Source: Tardibacter chloracetimidivorans (GTDB taxonomy: Bacteria > Pseudomonadota > Alphaproteobacteria > Sphingomonadales > Sphingomonadaceae). From it: DNA of 64,000 nucleotides. Within the stretch, counting starts at the first letter, position 1; each line of letters starts with the position of its first letter. The DNA is taken from assembly GCF_001890385.1 (NCBI RefSeq), contig NZ_CP018221.1, positions 979,501 to 1,043,500 on the forward strand, written 5' to 3'. The notes under the pieces were generated by a model, which was given only the letters and a program-made list of their open reading frames with translations, was not told the origin of the DNA and searched no databases. This document shows, one piece after another, positions 16,098-25,722 of this stretch. The position numbers and the translations under genes are program-made.

Positions 16098-17102
16098 TCA
16101 GCCTGCCAGCAATGCCTGGAGGCCCCGCGCGACACAGTAGCGGGAATCGTCGGCGACCATGACATCAAGCCCGGTTGCCTTGGCCAACATCGTCGAAAGC
16201 AATGGAAATGGCGCACTGCCGCCGGTCAGAATGATACCGCGCTCCAATATGTCGTGACTGAGCTCAGGTGGCGTCTCGTTCAACGTATCGACCACCGCTT
16301 CGACGATCATAGTAAAATGCTTCACCAGGACATCGTCGAAGGCTTGCCGCGGCAAGGTCAGGACGGTTGGCAATCCCGCCTCAATACAGCGGCCGCGAAC
16401 CTGCATGTCGCAGTCCGCACCAGATCCTGTCACGGATTCGTCCGCGAGTTCGAGTTTGAGTCTCTCGGCCGATTGCTCTCCGATCAAGAACTTATGGCGC
16501 AAATGCAGGAAATCGGTGATGGCCTGGTCAAGGCTGGCGCCACCGACCCGCACCGTCCGGCTGACGCACACACCGCCTAAGGAGATGACCACCACCTCGG
16601 TCGTGCCCGCCCCGCACTCGACCAGCATGCATCCCGTTGCCTCCATGATGGGGAGCCCTGCACCGATCGCCGCGACCACGGGTTCGCTGACGAGTTGAAC
16701 AACCCCAAGGTTCGCGTCACGCGCAGCGGTCATAAATGCGCGCCGTTCGGCCTGCGTAGCATCGGCCGGGACGCCAATGAGCGTTGATTTGGCCGATATA
16801 CGCCCGCGTACGCCAACACATTCACCAGCATAGCGTAGCAGGGCCCGCGCCGCAGCGAGATCCTGCAGAACTCCACGACGGAGGGGCCGTCCGATCCGCA
16901 GCTTTGGCGGCGTACGGTCTGCCATCGGCAACGCCTTGGCGCCCGCTGCGACCAATGCACCGTTATAGTCATCGGCGTCAAAGCAGCAGATCGACGGCTC
17001 GTCGAACAGAATACCGCGCTCGGATGAAATGACGCGCAGATTCGCTGTGCCGACGTCAAATGCCAAGCGTGGCGCGCTTCTCCAAGAAAAAGAGCTTATC
17101 AT
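16098..17102 (-). CDS. MreB-like actin homologue
   Basis: A 334-residue member of the MreB/Mbl family. It keeps the phosphate-1 loop (LAFDVGTANLRVISSERGIL), the connecting segment IGVPADATQAERRAFMTAAR, VVQLVSEPVVAAIGAGLPIM, the phosphate-2 loop (LVECGAGTTEVVVISLGGVC) and the adenosine motif (GIILTGGSAPFPLLSTML). Several positions differ from housekeeping MreB (for example FDVGTANLRV for the usual IDLGTAN-T), and it stands alone without mreC or mreD, so it is an accessory paralogue. It is isolated between unrelated genes, and its promoter must lie in the 220 bases before the gdh remnant. Confidence 0.82.
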   Translation of the reverse strand: MISSFSWRSAPRLAFDVGTANLRVISSERGILFDEPSICCFDADDYNGALVAAGAKALPMADRTPPKLRIGRPLRRGVLQDLAAARALLRYAGECVGVRGRISAKSTLIGVPADATQAERRAFMTAARDANLGVVQLVSEPVVAAIGAGLPIMEATGCMLVECGAGTTEVVVISLGGVCVSRTVRVGGASLDQAITDFLHLRHKFLIGEQSAERLKLELADESVTGSGADCDMQVRGRCIEAGLPTVLTLPRQAFDDVLVKHFTMIVEAVVDTLNETPPELSHDILERGIILTGGSAPFPLLSTMLAKATGLDVMVADDSRYCVARGLQALLAG

Positions 17103-17326
17103 TCCCCGTGCCTAGCCCACTCCGGTTATATTGTCTGCTTTGGTCAGCAGGAAGTCGCGCGGCAGCTGCGCATGCATCGCGAACGCTGCCGCGCAAAATC
17201 GAAAAACGCAGTTGCGCCGATACGCCACCCGATACTCAGAGCCTCAGTTCATGTGTGGCGAATGCGGACGGCGGTAGCGGCCACTTTGAACGGATCCCAT
17301 GGAAGCAACCGCCGGGAGGCGGCGTA

Positions 17327-18235
17327 TCAGGACGTAAAGAACTGCTGTGTTCCATGCGCTTCAGTTGCCTCGGCAAGCCGCTGCAAGGCATGGACATAGG
17401 CTGCGCTGCGCATGCTGATGCCGCGAGACGCCGAGAGCGCCCAAATGGCCCGCCCTTCGGCTTCCATACCGGCCTTCAGGCGATCGTGGATTTCTGAAAC
17501 GGTCCAGTAATAGCCTTGGCGATTTTGCACCCATTCAAAATAGGAAACGGTGACCGCGACCGCATTTGCCAGAATATCCGGCAGGACGATGACATTGTTG
17601 GCCGACAGGATGTCATCGGCCTCTGGGGTCAACGGGCCGTAGGCAAGCTCAAGGACCACTTTTGCACGCACATCACCGGCATTGTCGCGGTGGATGAGAT
17701 TCTCCAGCGCCGCAGGGACCAGGATTTCGCAGTCAACGCCGACGATCGTATGGGGATCGAGCGCGGTGATGCCGTTAGTTCCGGCGAGACCCTGCAGACC
17801 GCTGGTCCGTTTCGCTTCCAACAGCGCTTCGATATCGAGACCGTCGGAGGCGCCGACCGCCGCTCGCGAGTCGGAGACGGCGATGACCTTGTAGCCGGCC
17901 GCCCTCAGCAGACGCGCCATGTGGCTGCCGGCATTGCCAAAGCCCTGAATGGCGACGCGCGAGCCCGGTCCCACCCCGAGTTCAGTCTCCAGATGCCGCA
18001 GTAAATAGAAGCCCCCGCGCGCCGTCGCAGGGTCGCGGCCAAGCGACCCACCGAGCGCGATCGGCTTGCAGGTGATCACGGCCGGGGTGACCTTGCCGAC
18101 GATCGTGGCATATTCATCGGCGGCCATCCAGCCCATGATCATCGAATTGGTATAGACGTCGGGTGCCGGAATATCGCGATCCGTACCGACAATGCCGGCA
18201 AAGGCCTAGGCCTGCTCGAGCATCGAAGACATCAT
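17327..18235 (-). pseudogene. Truncated glutamate/leucine dehydrogenase
   Basis: The Rossmann half of a Glu/Leu/Phe/Val dehydrogenase is intact: PAVITCKPIALGGSLGRDPA, VAIQGFGNAGSHMARLLRAA and the dinucleotide acidic residue in VIAVSDSRAAVG. The N-terminal catalytic domain is missing. Starting from the ATG at 18235 the frame reads MMSSMLEQA, then TAG (18206-18208), then AFAGIVGTDRDIPAPDVYTN, which belongs just before the second domain. So about 120 residues were deleted and a stop stands at the join. A shorter product from an internal ATG at 18142 would lack the substrate Lys of the N-terminal domain and should be inactive. Confidence 0.8.
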
Positions 18236-18246
18236 GGCTGCGTCCC

Positions 18247-18672
18247 TCACGTCGTGGGTGCTGGCGACAGGCCATTTTGGGTGACCTTGACGATGGTCAG
18301 CTTGCGCTCATTGCCTTCGCGATCGGGCCAGACAATCGACTGGCCTTCGCGCAGGCCGATGAGACCCGCGCCTATCGGCGTGAGAATGGAAATGCGGCCC
18401 GCCGAGATATCTGCCTCGCGCGGATACACGAGTTGTACAATCCGCGTCGTCCCGCTTGCGGCATCGCTAAACTCAACCGTCGAGAGCATCGCGACCACAT
18501 CGCGAGGCAGGCGGTCGGCCGTGTGAATGGTCGCGCGCGCGATCTCGCCGATAAGGAGTTCGCTGACCTGGGGGAGTCGTTCTTCGACGCTATCGGCAAG
18601 ATTGGTAAGTGAGTCCGCTTCACTATCGATCAAATGGATGGACGGCCTGCGGGCCGCGCTTGTGGTCTTCAT
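18247..18672 (-). CDS. rnk: Nucleoside diphosphate kinase regulator (Rnk-like, GreA/GreB C-terminal fold)
   Basis: A 141-residue protein of the Rnk family, which binds RNA polymerase at the secondary-channel side like Gre factors and affects nucleotide pools. Visible are IHLIDSEADSLTNLADSVEE, ATIHTADRLPRDVVAMLSTV and the GreA C-terminal FKBP-like core IVQLVYPREADISAGRISIL then TPIGAGLIGLREGQSIVWPD. The ATG at 18672 is used because the longer frame adds atypical sequence. It sits 12 bases upstream of the broken gdh gene. Confidence 0.85.
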   Translation of the reverse strand: MKTTSAARRPSIHLIDSEADSLTNLADSVEERLPQVSELLIGEIARATIHTADRLPRDVVAMLSTVEFSDAASGTTRIVQLVYPREADISAGRISILTPIGAGLIGLREGQSIVWPDREGNERKLTIVKVTQNGLSPAPTT

Positions 18673-18930
18673 GGTGCTGGCTTTCTCGGAATCGATGAAC
18701 GCGCAGCCGCCTGGCCGCACGCATTGTGGGATCGAGAGTGCGCCCCGAGCTCGGGGCGTGCCGCACCGGAACCCGGGGCTATTTGCCCGCGAGAAGTTGG
18801 CCCGCATGGTGGCGGAAGCGCAATAGAGCAATCCGTAGGTGCATCGTCGGATGATGTCGCCTTCCCCATCCGAAGTCAATGCAGGCGGTTGCCACGGAGG
18901 GCCTAACGCGCCGAACGACGAAACTTTCCT
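18673..18930. other. Intergenic region with 18-bp palindrome
   Basis: Upstream of rnk. It contains the perfect palindrome CGCCCCGAGCTCGGGGCG at 18741-18758. With no central loop it is a poor terminator, so a protein-binding site or a simple hairpin are both possible. No further gene was seen. Confidence 0.45.
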
Positions 18931-19044
18931 TTACAATTCATGGTGTTCGCGCTCGTCCTTAGCCGCTCGATCCTGGAGGAAAATGCGTCCTAGTACCAAA
19001 GCGCAGGCGAACAATAGGACGCAGAGAGTCGAACTATCGATCAT
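18931..19044 (-). CDS. Very small single-span membrane protein
   Basis: A 37-residue protein with one hydrophobic segment at the start (STLCVLLFACALVLGRIFL) and a charged tail (QDRAAKDEREHHEL). The ATG at 19044 has GGAGAGGG upstream, a strong ribosome-binding site, which is the main support. It follows the gene at 19061 by 16 bases on the same strand. Function unknown. Confidence 0.5.
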   Translation of the reverse strand: MIDSSTLCVLLFACALVLGRIFLQDRAAKDEREHHEL

Positions 19045-19060
19045 CCGTCCCTCTCCTGTT

Positions 19061-19540
19061 TCAAGCTGGGCGCGACCCCATGCCCAAGGTGGCGCGAGCG
19101 ACACGCAGCATGTCGCGATAAAGCCTCGTACCGCTTTGCCGATGGGCTTCGCGTTCCGGAAATGCTTCGCGCAAAATTCGTTTAGCGACCGATTTGACCT
19201 CGCGGGCATTGGGGCGCCTGGCTTCGCCGATGCACGCGATGAGCACCGGATATCTCTGACGAAGCGAGCTGGTCGCCATGATCTTCTCCTCTCTGACCAG
19301 GTTTGGATTTTTTTGTCGACGTGCCGATCGATCCCGCCCGAGTGTTCCCGGTACTGGCGCGGCGCGACCCACGAAAATCAGAGCGATAGCGGCAACGCCG
19401 GCGAAAACGATGGCGGTCCGCACCAGCTCGCGGTTCTGGAAACTTTTTGGGAAGAGCAGGAGCAGCACGATCACGACGGCTGCTCCGACACTGCCGATAA
19501 CCAGACCAAGAGACCCAAGGAGGATGCTCAACATAAGCAT
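19061..19540 (-). CDS. Hypothetical protein with N-terminal membrane segments
   Basis: A 159-residue frame. The first part has two hydrophobic segments (LSILLGSLGLVIGSVGAAVV and IVFAGVAAIALIFV); the second is soluble and basic. Inside, the codon for MATSSLRQRYPVLIACIGEA at 19279 has an excellent ribosome-binding site (GAGGAG), so a separate 72-residue protein may start there. No known family. The gene is between the tandem Usp gene and the tiny membrane gene, all on the minus strand. Confidence 0.5.
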   Translation of the reverse strand: MLMLSILLGSLGLVIGSVGAAVVIVLLLLFPKSFQNRELVRTAIVFAGVAAIALIFVGRAAPVPGTLGRDRSARRQKNPNLVREEKIMATSSLRQRYPVLIACIGEARRPNAREVKSVAKRILREAFPEREAHRQSGTRLYRDMLRVARATLGMGSRPA

Positions 19541-19610
19541 CGCTCCGCTCCCGTATCAAAACGCGGAATCCGGCTCGCCATTTTCTCCTCCCTTCGAGCA
19601 GAACGGCAAC

Positions 19611-20591
19611 TTATATGTATATATCGTAGTACGATATTAATTCAAGTCGCTGCCGGACCTTTTGGACCGTGGATTCAACACACGACCGTATCGATCGAAT
19701 GCGGGTGGTATAGCCGAAAAGTGCGCGGCTTGCGGCCGTTTGCAGATGTCTGACAGTCCAGACGACACGCTCTTTCAGTGCGACAGGAACAATGCGGGGT
19801 CGGAACTGGCTCTCCAGCAGATATTGCGTCGTGCCACCAAAGATGAATCGCTGGAGTCGCGGGTGACCAAACGCGCCGGCGACCAGGATATTCGTGTCCA
19901 TTTTCCTGGCGGCATTGAGAATCGCCGGGCTGGCGTCGCCATGCGTGTGCACCACATCTGTTGAAGCACGGATGCCATGATCGTCAAGATATTGGACCGC
20001 GCGCGCACCATCGCACGGCCGCGCCATCGCATGGGGGACCGTCAGGAGAACGACGCGATCAGCCTTTTGGAGCAGCGGGACCGCCCGCCGGAGAGCCCGA
20101 GACGCTTCGCGTCCGCCGTCCCATGCGACCGCAATTGTTCCCCCGACTTCCGGTGGTCTGTCGGCCAGGAATGCCGGCCGGCGTTCGTCGAGCGAAATCT
20201 GCTGGAATGCGCTGGCAAAGAAGCCGTGACCGCCCGCGGCCGATCGTTCCCAGACAACGACATCGGCCAAGCGGGTGGCGGTCCGTAGCCCGAGCCAGCC
20301 GTCCGTGGTCACCGCCTCGAACAGGCTCTTGGAATAATCCAGCGCTTCCAGAAATTCGCGCCACCGCGCGCGCCCACGCTCGGTCTCCTCCTGGATCGCG
20401 GCCACCGCAACATCGGTCACACCGAACCCGCCTTCGTTCGCCCAATTGAAGAGACTGTGTGCCGATGGCGAAGCGAACACCACGGAGATGGTCGCATCAA
20501 ACGGGGCGGCGAGCGCCTTTGCGACTGACAGCGGCTGTGCATCGCTGGTGGCCCCAAGAACAGGCACGAGAATGTTGGTCCAGACCATCAT
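19611..20591 (-). CDS. Universal stress protein with tandem Usp domains
   Basis: A 326-residue UspA-family protein. The first Usp domain is degenerate (WTNILVPVLGATSDAQPLSV). The second, from about residue 145, keeps IAVAWDGGREASRALRRAVP and the ATP-binding-type end ILVAGAFGHPRLQRFIFGGT then TQYLLE, close to the G2xG9xG(S/T) signature. The last 50 residues are basic and beyond the domain. Such proteins respond to starvation and oxidative stress; the partner is unknown. It is the first gene of the minus-strand cluster 18931-20591. Confidence 0.85.
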   Translation of the reverse strand: MMVWTNILVPVLGATSDAQPLSVAKALAAPFDATISVVFASPSAHSLFNWANEGGFGVTDVAVAAIQEETERGRARWREFLEALDYSKSLFEAVTTDGWLGLRTATRLADVVVWERSAAGGHGFFASAFQQISLDERRPAFLADRPPEVGGTIAVAWDGGREASRALRRAVPLLQKADRVVLLTVPHAMARPCDGARAVQYLDDHGIRASTDVVHTHGDASPAILNAARKMDTNILVAGAFGHPRLQRFIFGGTTQYLLESQFRPRIVPVALKERVVWTVRHLQTAASRALFGYTTRIRSIRSCVESTVQKVRQRLELISYYDIYI

Positions 20592-20993
20592 CGGCTCCTT
20601 CGATCATGCGCCATCCCGATGCCCGGCTCGACGGAGCCCGCTGGACCGCGCGTAAGATGCAAAAGCATCTCGCCGTCATAGTGATCTAAATTTGTCTGCG
20701 AACAAGCGAATGCTATTGCCGCTTAACCGCAACTTATTTGGTGTTTTGTGTATCGTATCGGCGAGGCGTTGGGGATGCTCGGTACGGTAAGCATGCGCCT
20801 CCTCCCTCAGACGGAGCGCTCATTACAGCAATATGTTTGCGCTAAAATACCAATAATAGTCATTTGCCTTATACATCGTCGCCGCTCACAATGTCTTTCC
20901 TGAGCGAAAGACGCTTCAACGACGGCGCCTTGGAACGATCCGCCCGATCACACCGACGCCAGGAAAGGAAGCTGGACGCCGAGGAACGAACGC
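20592..20993. promoter_or_regulatory. Divergent promoter region of usp and cysJ operon
   Basis: About 400 bases without a gene. Seen here are AATAATAGTCATTTGC (20855-20870), a motif close to sequences upstream of a LysR gene and of pgm, and a hairpin GTCTTTC-CTGAGC-GAAAGAC around 20890-20910 in the cysJ leader. No regulator-binding site can be named. Confidence 0.45.
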
Positions 20994-22790
20994 ATGTCTG
21001 CATCTGAGCTTTCAGGGAACCCCCTGACCCTGGAACAATGGCGACAGGTCGAAGGACTAACCCGGTCACTCGAACCGATGCAGGTGCGCTGGCTCAGCGG
21101 CTATTTCGCCGGGCTCGACGCCGGTTTGCGGATGCCGCAACCGCAGCCGGCGTCGTTTGCCGCAGCGCGTACGCTCACCATTCTCTACGGCACCGAAACC
21201 GGCAACGCCGCAGAGCTGGCGCAAATGCTCGCGGCTGCCGTCACGGACAAGGGGCTGACCTGCACCCTCCACGACATGGCCGACTATAAAGTGCGCCAGC
21301 TCGGCCAGGAGCAGGATCTGCTGATCATCGTCAGTACCTATGGCGAAGGCGACCCACCACAACCGGCGACGGGCTTCTTCGAATTTGCCGAGGGCCGCAA
21401 GGCACCTACACTCGAGGGCGTCCGGTTCGCCGTCCTGGCCCTCGGCGATTCAACCTATGAATATTACTGCCAGGCCGGGAAGCGCCTCGATCAGCGCTTC
21501 GAGGAACTCGGTGGTGAGCGCCTTGCAGCCCGTGTCGATTGCGATGTTGACTATGAAGAACCCGCTAAGGCCTGGATCGCGGCGACCGTGGACATGCTCG
21601 TAGCGGAAGTCGCCGCCAATCGCGCACCGAGTGTCCCGCGGTTCGCCGCAGCCGCCGGCGCGCCGGCGGCTGCCTATGACAAGCGCACCCCCTTTCCGGC
21701 TGCGATCATCGAGAACATCGCGATCGTCGGCCGGGGTTCCACCAAAGAAACCCGTCACATCGAATTCTCGCTGGCAGGCTCGGGGCTCACCTATGAGCCC
21801 GGCGACGCGCTCGGTATCGCGACCCCCAACGATCCCGCTGTCGTCGCCGAACTGCTGGAGGCTCTCGGGCTCGCACCCGAGGCCGATCTCGAGATCAAAG
21901 GCAACCACTGCACCCTCGGCGAGGCTTTGACCCATCGCTTCGAGATCACGGCAGCGACGCCGCGCTTCCTCGACTATTGGACGCTCGTCAGCGATGTCGC
22001 GCTGATCAAACAATTGCACGAAGAAGACCGCGTCGGCGAGCGCTCGGTGTTCCTGCGCACCCATCACATCATCGACATTGTCCGCCGCTTTCCCGTGCGG
22101 GACATTATGCCGCAAGGCTTCGTCTCAGCACTTCGGCCGCTCCAACCCCGGCTTTATTCGCTGGCGTCGAGCCTCAGTGCCGCGCCCGAGGAAGCGCATC
22201 TCACGGTCGCGCCCTTGCGGTACACCCTCCACGGTGCTTCGCGCAGCGGGGTCGCCTCCGGTCTCCTTGCAGACCGCGCGGATGTCGACACCGTGCTGCC
22301 TGTCTATATCCAGAGCAACCAGCATTTCCGATTGCCCCTAACCGATGCGCCAATCCTGATGATCGGCGCCGGAACCGGGGTCGCGCCCTACCGGGCGTTC
22401 CTGCAGGATCGCGAGGCCAAGGCCATTTCCGGCAAGAGTTGGTTGTTCTTCGGCGAGCGGAACTTTCGCACCGATTTTCTTTATCAGAGCGAATGGCAGG
22501 ACTGGCTCAAGGACGGGAGGCTCAGCCGCATGGACGTCGCTTTCTCGCGCGACCGCGTCGACAAAGTGTATGTCCAGCACAGGATGAAAGCGCAAAGCCG
22601 CGACCTCTTCGCCTGGTTGGAAGAGGGTGCCCATGTTTACGTCTGCGGCGATGCCGCCAATCTCGCACCGGACGTCCACGAAGCCCTGATAAATATCGTG
22701 GCACATGAAGCGCATACCGGACGCGAGGCAGCGGAGGACTATATCCGCTTCCTCCAGGCCGACCATCGCTACCAGCGCGATGTCTATTGA
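20994..22790 (+). CDS. cysJ: Sulfite reductase (NADPH) flavoprotein subunit
   Basis: A 598-residue diflavin reductase that passes electrons from NADPH through FAD and FMN to CysI. Flavodoxin domain: LTILYGTETGNAAELAQMLA, STYGEGDPPQPATGFFEF and VLALGDSTYEYYCQAGKRLD. FAD domain: PRLYSLASSLSAAPEEAHLT (RLYS motif). NADPH domain: ILMIGAGTGVAPYRAFLQDR, WLFFGERNFRTDFLYQSEWQ, VYVCGDAANLAPDVHEALIN, ending in the usual Tyr (DHRYQRDVY). Its stop is 11 bases before cysI, so both are cotranscribed. The island location is notable because many sphingomonads lack this NADPH type. Confidence 0.95.
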   Translation: MSASELSGNPLTLEQWRQVEGLTRSLEPMQVRWLSGYFAGLDAGLRMPQPQPASFAAARTLTILYGTETGNAAELAQMLAAAVTDKGLTCTLHDMADYKVRQLGQEQDLLIIVSTYGEGDPPQPATGFFEFAEGRKAPTLEGVRFAVLALGDSTYEYYCQAGKRLDQRFEELGGERLAARVDCDVDYEEPAKAWIAATVDMLVAEVAANRAPSVPRFAAAAGAPAAAYDKRTPFPAAIIENIAIVGRGSTKETRHIEFSLAGSGLTYEPGDALGIATPNDPAVVAELLEALGLAPEADLEIKGNHCTLGEALTHRFEITAATPRFLDYWTLVSDVALIKQLHEEDRVGERSVFLRTHHIIDIVRRFPVRDIMPQGFVSALRPLQPRLYSLASSLSAAPEEAHLTVAPLRYTLHGASRSGVASGLLADRADVDTVLPVYIQSNQHFRLPLTDAPILMIGAGTGVAPYRAFLQDREAKAISGKSWLFFGERNFRTDFLYQSEWQDWLKDGRLSRMDVAFSRDRVDKVYVQHRMKAQSRDLFAWLEEGAHVYVCGDAANLAPDVHEALINIVAHEAHTGREAAEDYIRFLQADHRYQRDVY

Positions 22791-22801
22791 AGAGGCCTGA
22801 A

Positions 22802-24520
22802 ATGACTGATGCGACGGCCATCGACCGCACGCGCGACCTGTCGCAGCCACTCGAACGGCTTGGTCCGGACGAGAGCATGAAGGACCGCAGCAACTATCTG
22901 CGCGGTACCATCACGGACGGGCTGCTCGACCAGATCACCGGCGCCGTTCCCTCGGCCGATGACGTGAAGCTGATGAAGTTTCACGGCATCTACCAGCAGG
23001 ACGATCGCGACCTGCGCGACGAACGCCGGCGCCAGAAACTCGAGCCTGCCTTTCAGTTCATGATCCGGGTTCGACTGCCGGGCGGCGTCTGCACGCCCGC
23101 GCAATGGCTGAAGCTCGACGAGCTCGCCCGCTCGTACGGCGGCGAAACCCTGCGCATCACCACCCGCCAGACCTTTCAGTTCCATTGGGTCCTGAAAGAC
23201 AGCCTGCGGCCCATCATCCAAGCATTGCACGAGACGCTGCTCGACACCATCGCGGCGTGCGGCGACGACAGCCGCGGCGTGATGTGCACGGTCGATCCGC
23301 AAAGCTCGCGCTTCCATGCTGAGGTCGCTACCCTGGCAAAGCGCGTCAGCGACCATGTCATTCCCAAGACCCGGGCCTATCACGAGATCTGGTATGGCAA
23401 CGAGCGGGTCGCGACGTCAGAGCCTGAAGAGCCGTTCTACGGCCGCACTTATCTGCCCCGGAAGTTCAAGATCGGCTTCGCGTTGCCACCGTCCAACGAC
23501 ATCGATGTCTATGCCCAGGATCTCGGGTTCATCGCGATTGCGGGCAAAGAAGGGCTGGCCGGGTTCAACGTGGCGATTGGCGGCGGCATGGGCCGCACCG
23601 ACCAAGCGCCCGAGACCTATCCGCGGCTCGCCAGCCTGATCGGATTCGTGCCCGCCGACCGCGTCATCGCCTGTGCCGATGCGGTCATGTCCGTCCAGCG
23701 TGACTATGGCGACCGCAAGGATCGCCAGCGCGCGCGCTTCAAATATACGATCGACGACAAGGGCCTCGACTGGGTCAAGGCCGAGATCGAGCAGCGCATG
23801 GGCGTCCCGTTCAAAAGCGCGCGCCCGTTCGAGCTCACATCGAACGGCGACAGCTATGGCTGGAACATAACCCCTGACGGTCGCCACCATCGCACACTCA
23901 TCATCGAGAACGGACGCCTCAATCTCAAGCTGCTCGATGCGCTCCGGGATATCGCCCGCGTCCATCGCGGGACGTTCCGGCTGACAGCCAACCAGAACCT
24001 CATCGTCGCCGGCGTACAGGCAGAGGATCGGGCGGCGATCGACGCCATCCTGGCCGAGCATTTTCCGGAGATCGATAACTTTTCGATCCTGCGGCGCAAT
24101 GCGATCGCCTGTGTTGCCCTGCCGACCTGCGGTCTCGCGATGGCGGAAAGCGAGCGCTATCTGCCATCGCTGCTCGACAAGATCGAGACGATCCTCGCCG
24201 AGAACGGCCTTTCGGACGAGCCAATCACCATCCGCATGAGTGGCTGCCCGAATGGCTGCTCGCGGCCCTATATCGCCGAGATTGGGCTGACAGGGCGGGC
24301 GCCCGGCAAGTATAATCTCTATCTAGGCGGTGGTTTCCATGGCGAGCGACTGAACCGCATGGTCCGGGAGAATGTCGGGGAAGCCACGATCCTCGAGGTG
24401 CTGGCCGAACTCCTCGCCCGCTATGCCCGCGAGCGGCAGCCCGGCGAGCACTTTGGAGATTTCACCATTCGCGCCGGCATCGTCTGCGAAGTAATCGAAG
24501 GGCGTTTTTTCAATGACTGA
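22802..24520 (+). CDS. cysI: Sulfite reductase hemoprotein subunit
   Basis: A 572-residue protein reducing sulfite to sulfide with sirohaem and a 4Fe-4S cluster. The cluster ligands are visible as CVALPTCGLAMAESERYLPS and, downstream, MSGCPNGCSRPYIAEIGLTG (C-x5-C and C-x3-C). Sirohaem-binding parts include GETLRITTRQTFQFHWVLKD and CTVDPQSS. The ATG at 22802 is used; an in-frame codon at 22787 overlaps cysJ. Second gene of the cysJI-metB operon, and it overlaps metB by eight bases. Confidence 0.95.
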   Translation: MTDATAIDRTRDLSQPLERLGPDESMKDRSNYLRGTITDGLLDQITGAVPSADDVKLMKFHGIYQQDDRDLRDERRRQKLEPAFQFMIRVRLPGGVCTPAQWLKLDELARSYGGETLRITTRQTFQFHWVLKDSLRPIIQALHETLLDTIAACGDDSRGVMCTVDPQSSRFHAEVATLAKRVSDHVIPKTRAYHEIWYGNERVATSEPEEPFYGRTYLPRKFKIGFALPPSNDIDVYAQDLGFIAIAGKEGLAGFNVAIGGGMGRTDQAPETYPRLASLIGFVPADRVIACADAVMSVQRDYGDRKDRQRARFKYTIDDKGLDWVKAEIEQRMGVPFKSARPFELTSNGDSYGWNITPDGRHHRTLIIENGRLNLKLLDALRDIARVHRGTFRLTANQNLIVAGVQAEDRAAIDAILAEHFPEIDNFSILRRNAIACVALPTCGLAMAESERYLPSLLDKIETILAENGLSDEPITIRMSGCPNGCSRPYIAEIGLTGRAPGKYNLYLGGGFHGERLNRMVRENVGEATILEVLAELLARYARERQPGEHFGDFTIRAGIVCEVIEGRFFND

Positions 24521-25685
24521 ACCCATAGACAGCCTTCCGCGCCCGCAGACCATCACCGCCGCCTATGGCGTGGTCAGCGATACCGCATTCGGCGCCGTGG
24601 CGCCGCCGCTCTACCTCTCGAGCACCTTCGAGTTCGCTGGCTATGACGAACCGCGCATCTATGATTATGGTCGCGCCGGAAACCCGAACCGGGAATTGCT
24701 TGGCGATGCCCTCGCCAAGCTCGAAGGCGGCGCCGGCGCCGTCGTCACGTCGAGCGGCATGTCCGCGCTCGATCTCCTGGTCGGACGGCACCGGCCGGAC
24801 GATCTGATCCTCGCACCGCATGATTGCTATGGCGGCACCATGCGGCTCCTCAAGGCGCGCGCGGATCTCGGTCATTGCAGCGTACGGTTCGTCGACCAAT
24901 CCAACAAGGGCGCGTTCGAGGCCGCGCTCGAGGAAGTGCCCGCGCTCGTCCTGATCGAGTCCCCAAGCAATCCCTTAATGCGCGTCGTCGATATCGCCGA
25001 CCTCGCGCGCGAGGCGCGAGCAGCCGGCGCGGCGATCGCCGTCGACAATACGTTTCTGTCCCCCGCCATCCAGCGCCCAATCGAACTCGGTGCGGACTAT
25101 GTGATCCATTCCACCACCAAATATCTCAATGGTCATTCGGACGTGATCGGCGGGGCGGTCGTGGCGGCGGACCCCGCGCAGGTCGAGCAATTGCGGTATT
25201 GGGCGAATGTTGTCGGGAGCGCCGGCGCTCCGTTCGATGCCTGGCTTACATTGCGCGGCCTGCGCACGCTCTTCCCGCGCATGGAGCAGCAGCAGATCAA
25301 CGCCATGATTGTTGCGAACTTCCTCGAGAAGCATCCCGCCGTGGCAAAGGTTCACTATCCAGGTCTGGCCTCGCATCCGGGACATGCCATTGCCTCTCGG
25401 CAGCAGCGCGGTTTTGGCGCGATGTTGAGCTTCGAGTTGCACGGCGGCGTTCCCGCCGTTCGCCACTTCATTAGCGCGGTACAGTTCTTCACGCTCGCGG
25501 AATCGCTCGGCGGCGTCGAAAGTCTCGTCGCCCATCCAGCGACGATGACCCACGCGGACATGGGGGAGGAGGCGCGCGCGACGGCCGGGATCAGCGATAG
25601 CCTGTTGCGACTTTCGGTAGGTCTGGAGGCCGAACAGGATCTGGTCGCGGGCCTTGAGGCGGGCCTTGCGGCCTGCAGCGGCTGA
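24513..25685 (+). CDS. metB: Cystathionine gamma-synthase / Cys-Met metabolism PLP enzyme
   Basis: A 390-residue PLP enzyme. Markers are YDYGRAGNPNRELLGDALAK, SSGMSALDLLVGRHRPDDLI, AIAVDNTFLSPAIQRPIELG and the PLP lysine in VIHSTTKYLNGHSDVIGGAV, with SLGGVESLVAHPATMTHADM near the end. MetB (cystathionine from O-acyl-homoserine and cysteine) is the best match by length and motifs; O-acylhomoserine sulfhydrylase is the alternative and would use the sulfide made by CysIJ directly. Overlap with cysI shows translational coupling. Confidence 0.82.
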   Translation: MTEPIDSLPRPQTITAAYGVVSDTAFGAVAPPLYLSSTFEFAGYDEPRIYDYGRAGNPNRELLGDALAKLEGGAGAVVTSSGMSALDLLVGRHRPDDLILAPHDCYGGTMRLLKARADLGHCSVRFVDQSNKGAFEAALEEVPALVLIESPSNPLMRVVDIADLAREARAAGAAIAVDNTFLSPAIQRPIELGADYVIHSTTKYLNGHSDVIGGAVVAADPAQVEQLRYWANVVGSAGAPFDAWLTLRGLRTLFPRMEQQQINAMIVANFLEKHPAVAKVHYPGLASHPGHAIASRQQRGFGAMLSFELHGGVPAVRHFISAVQFFTLAESLGGVESLVAHPATMTHADMGEEARATAGISDSLLRLSVGLEAEQDLVAGLEAGLAACSG

Positions 25686-25722
25686 TGGCCGCCAGTTGCA
25701 CGAAAAGGAAGGAGCAGCAACG

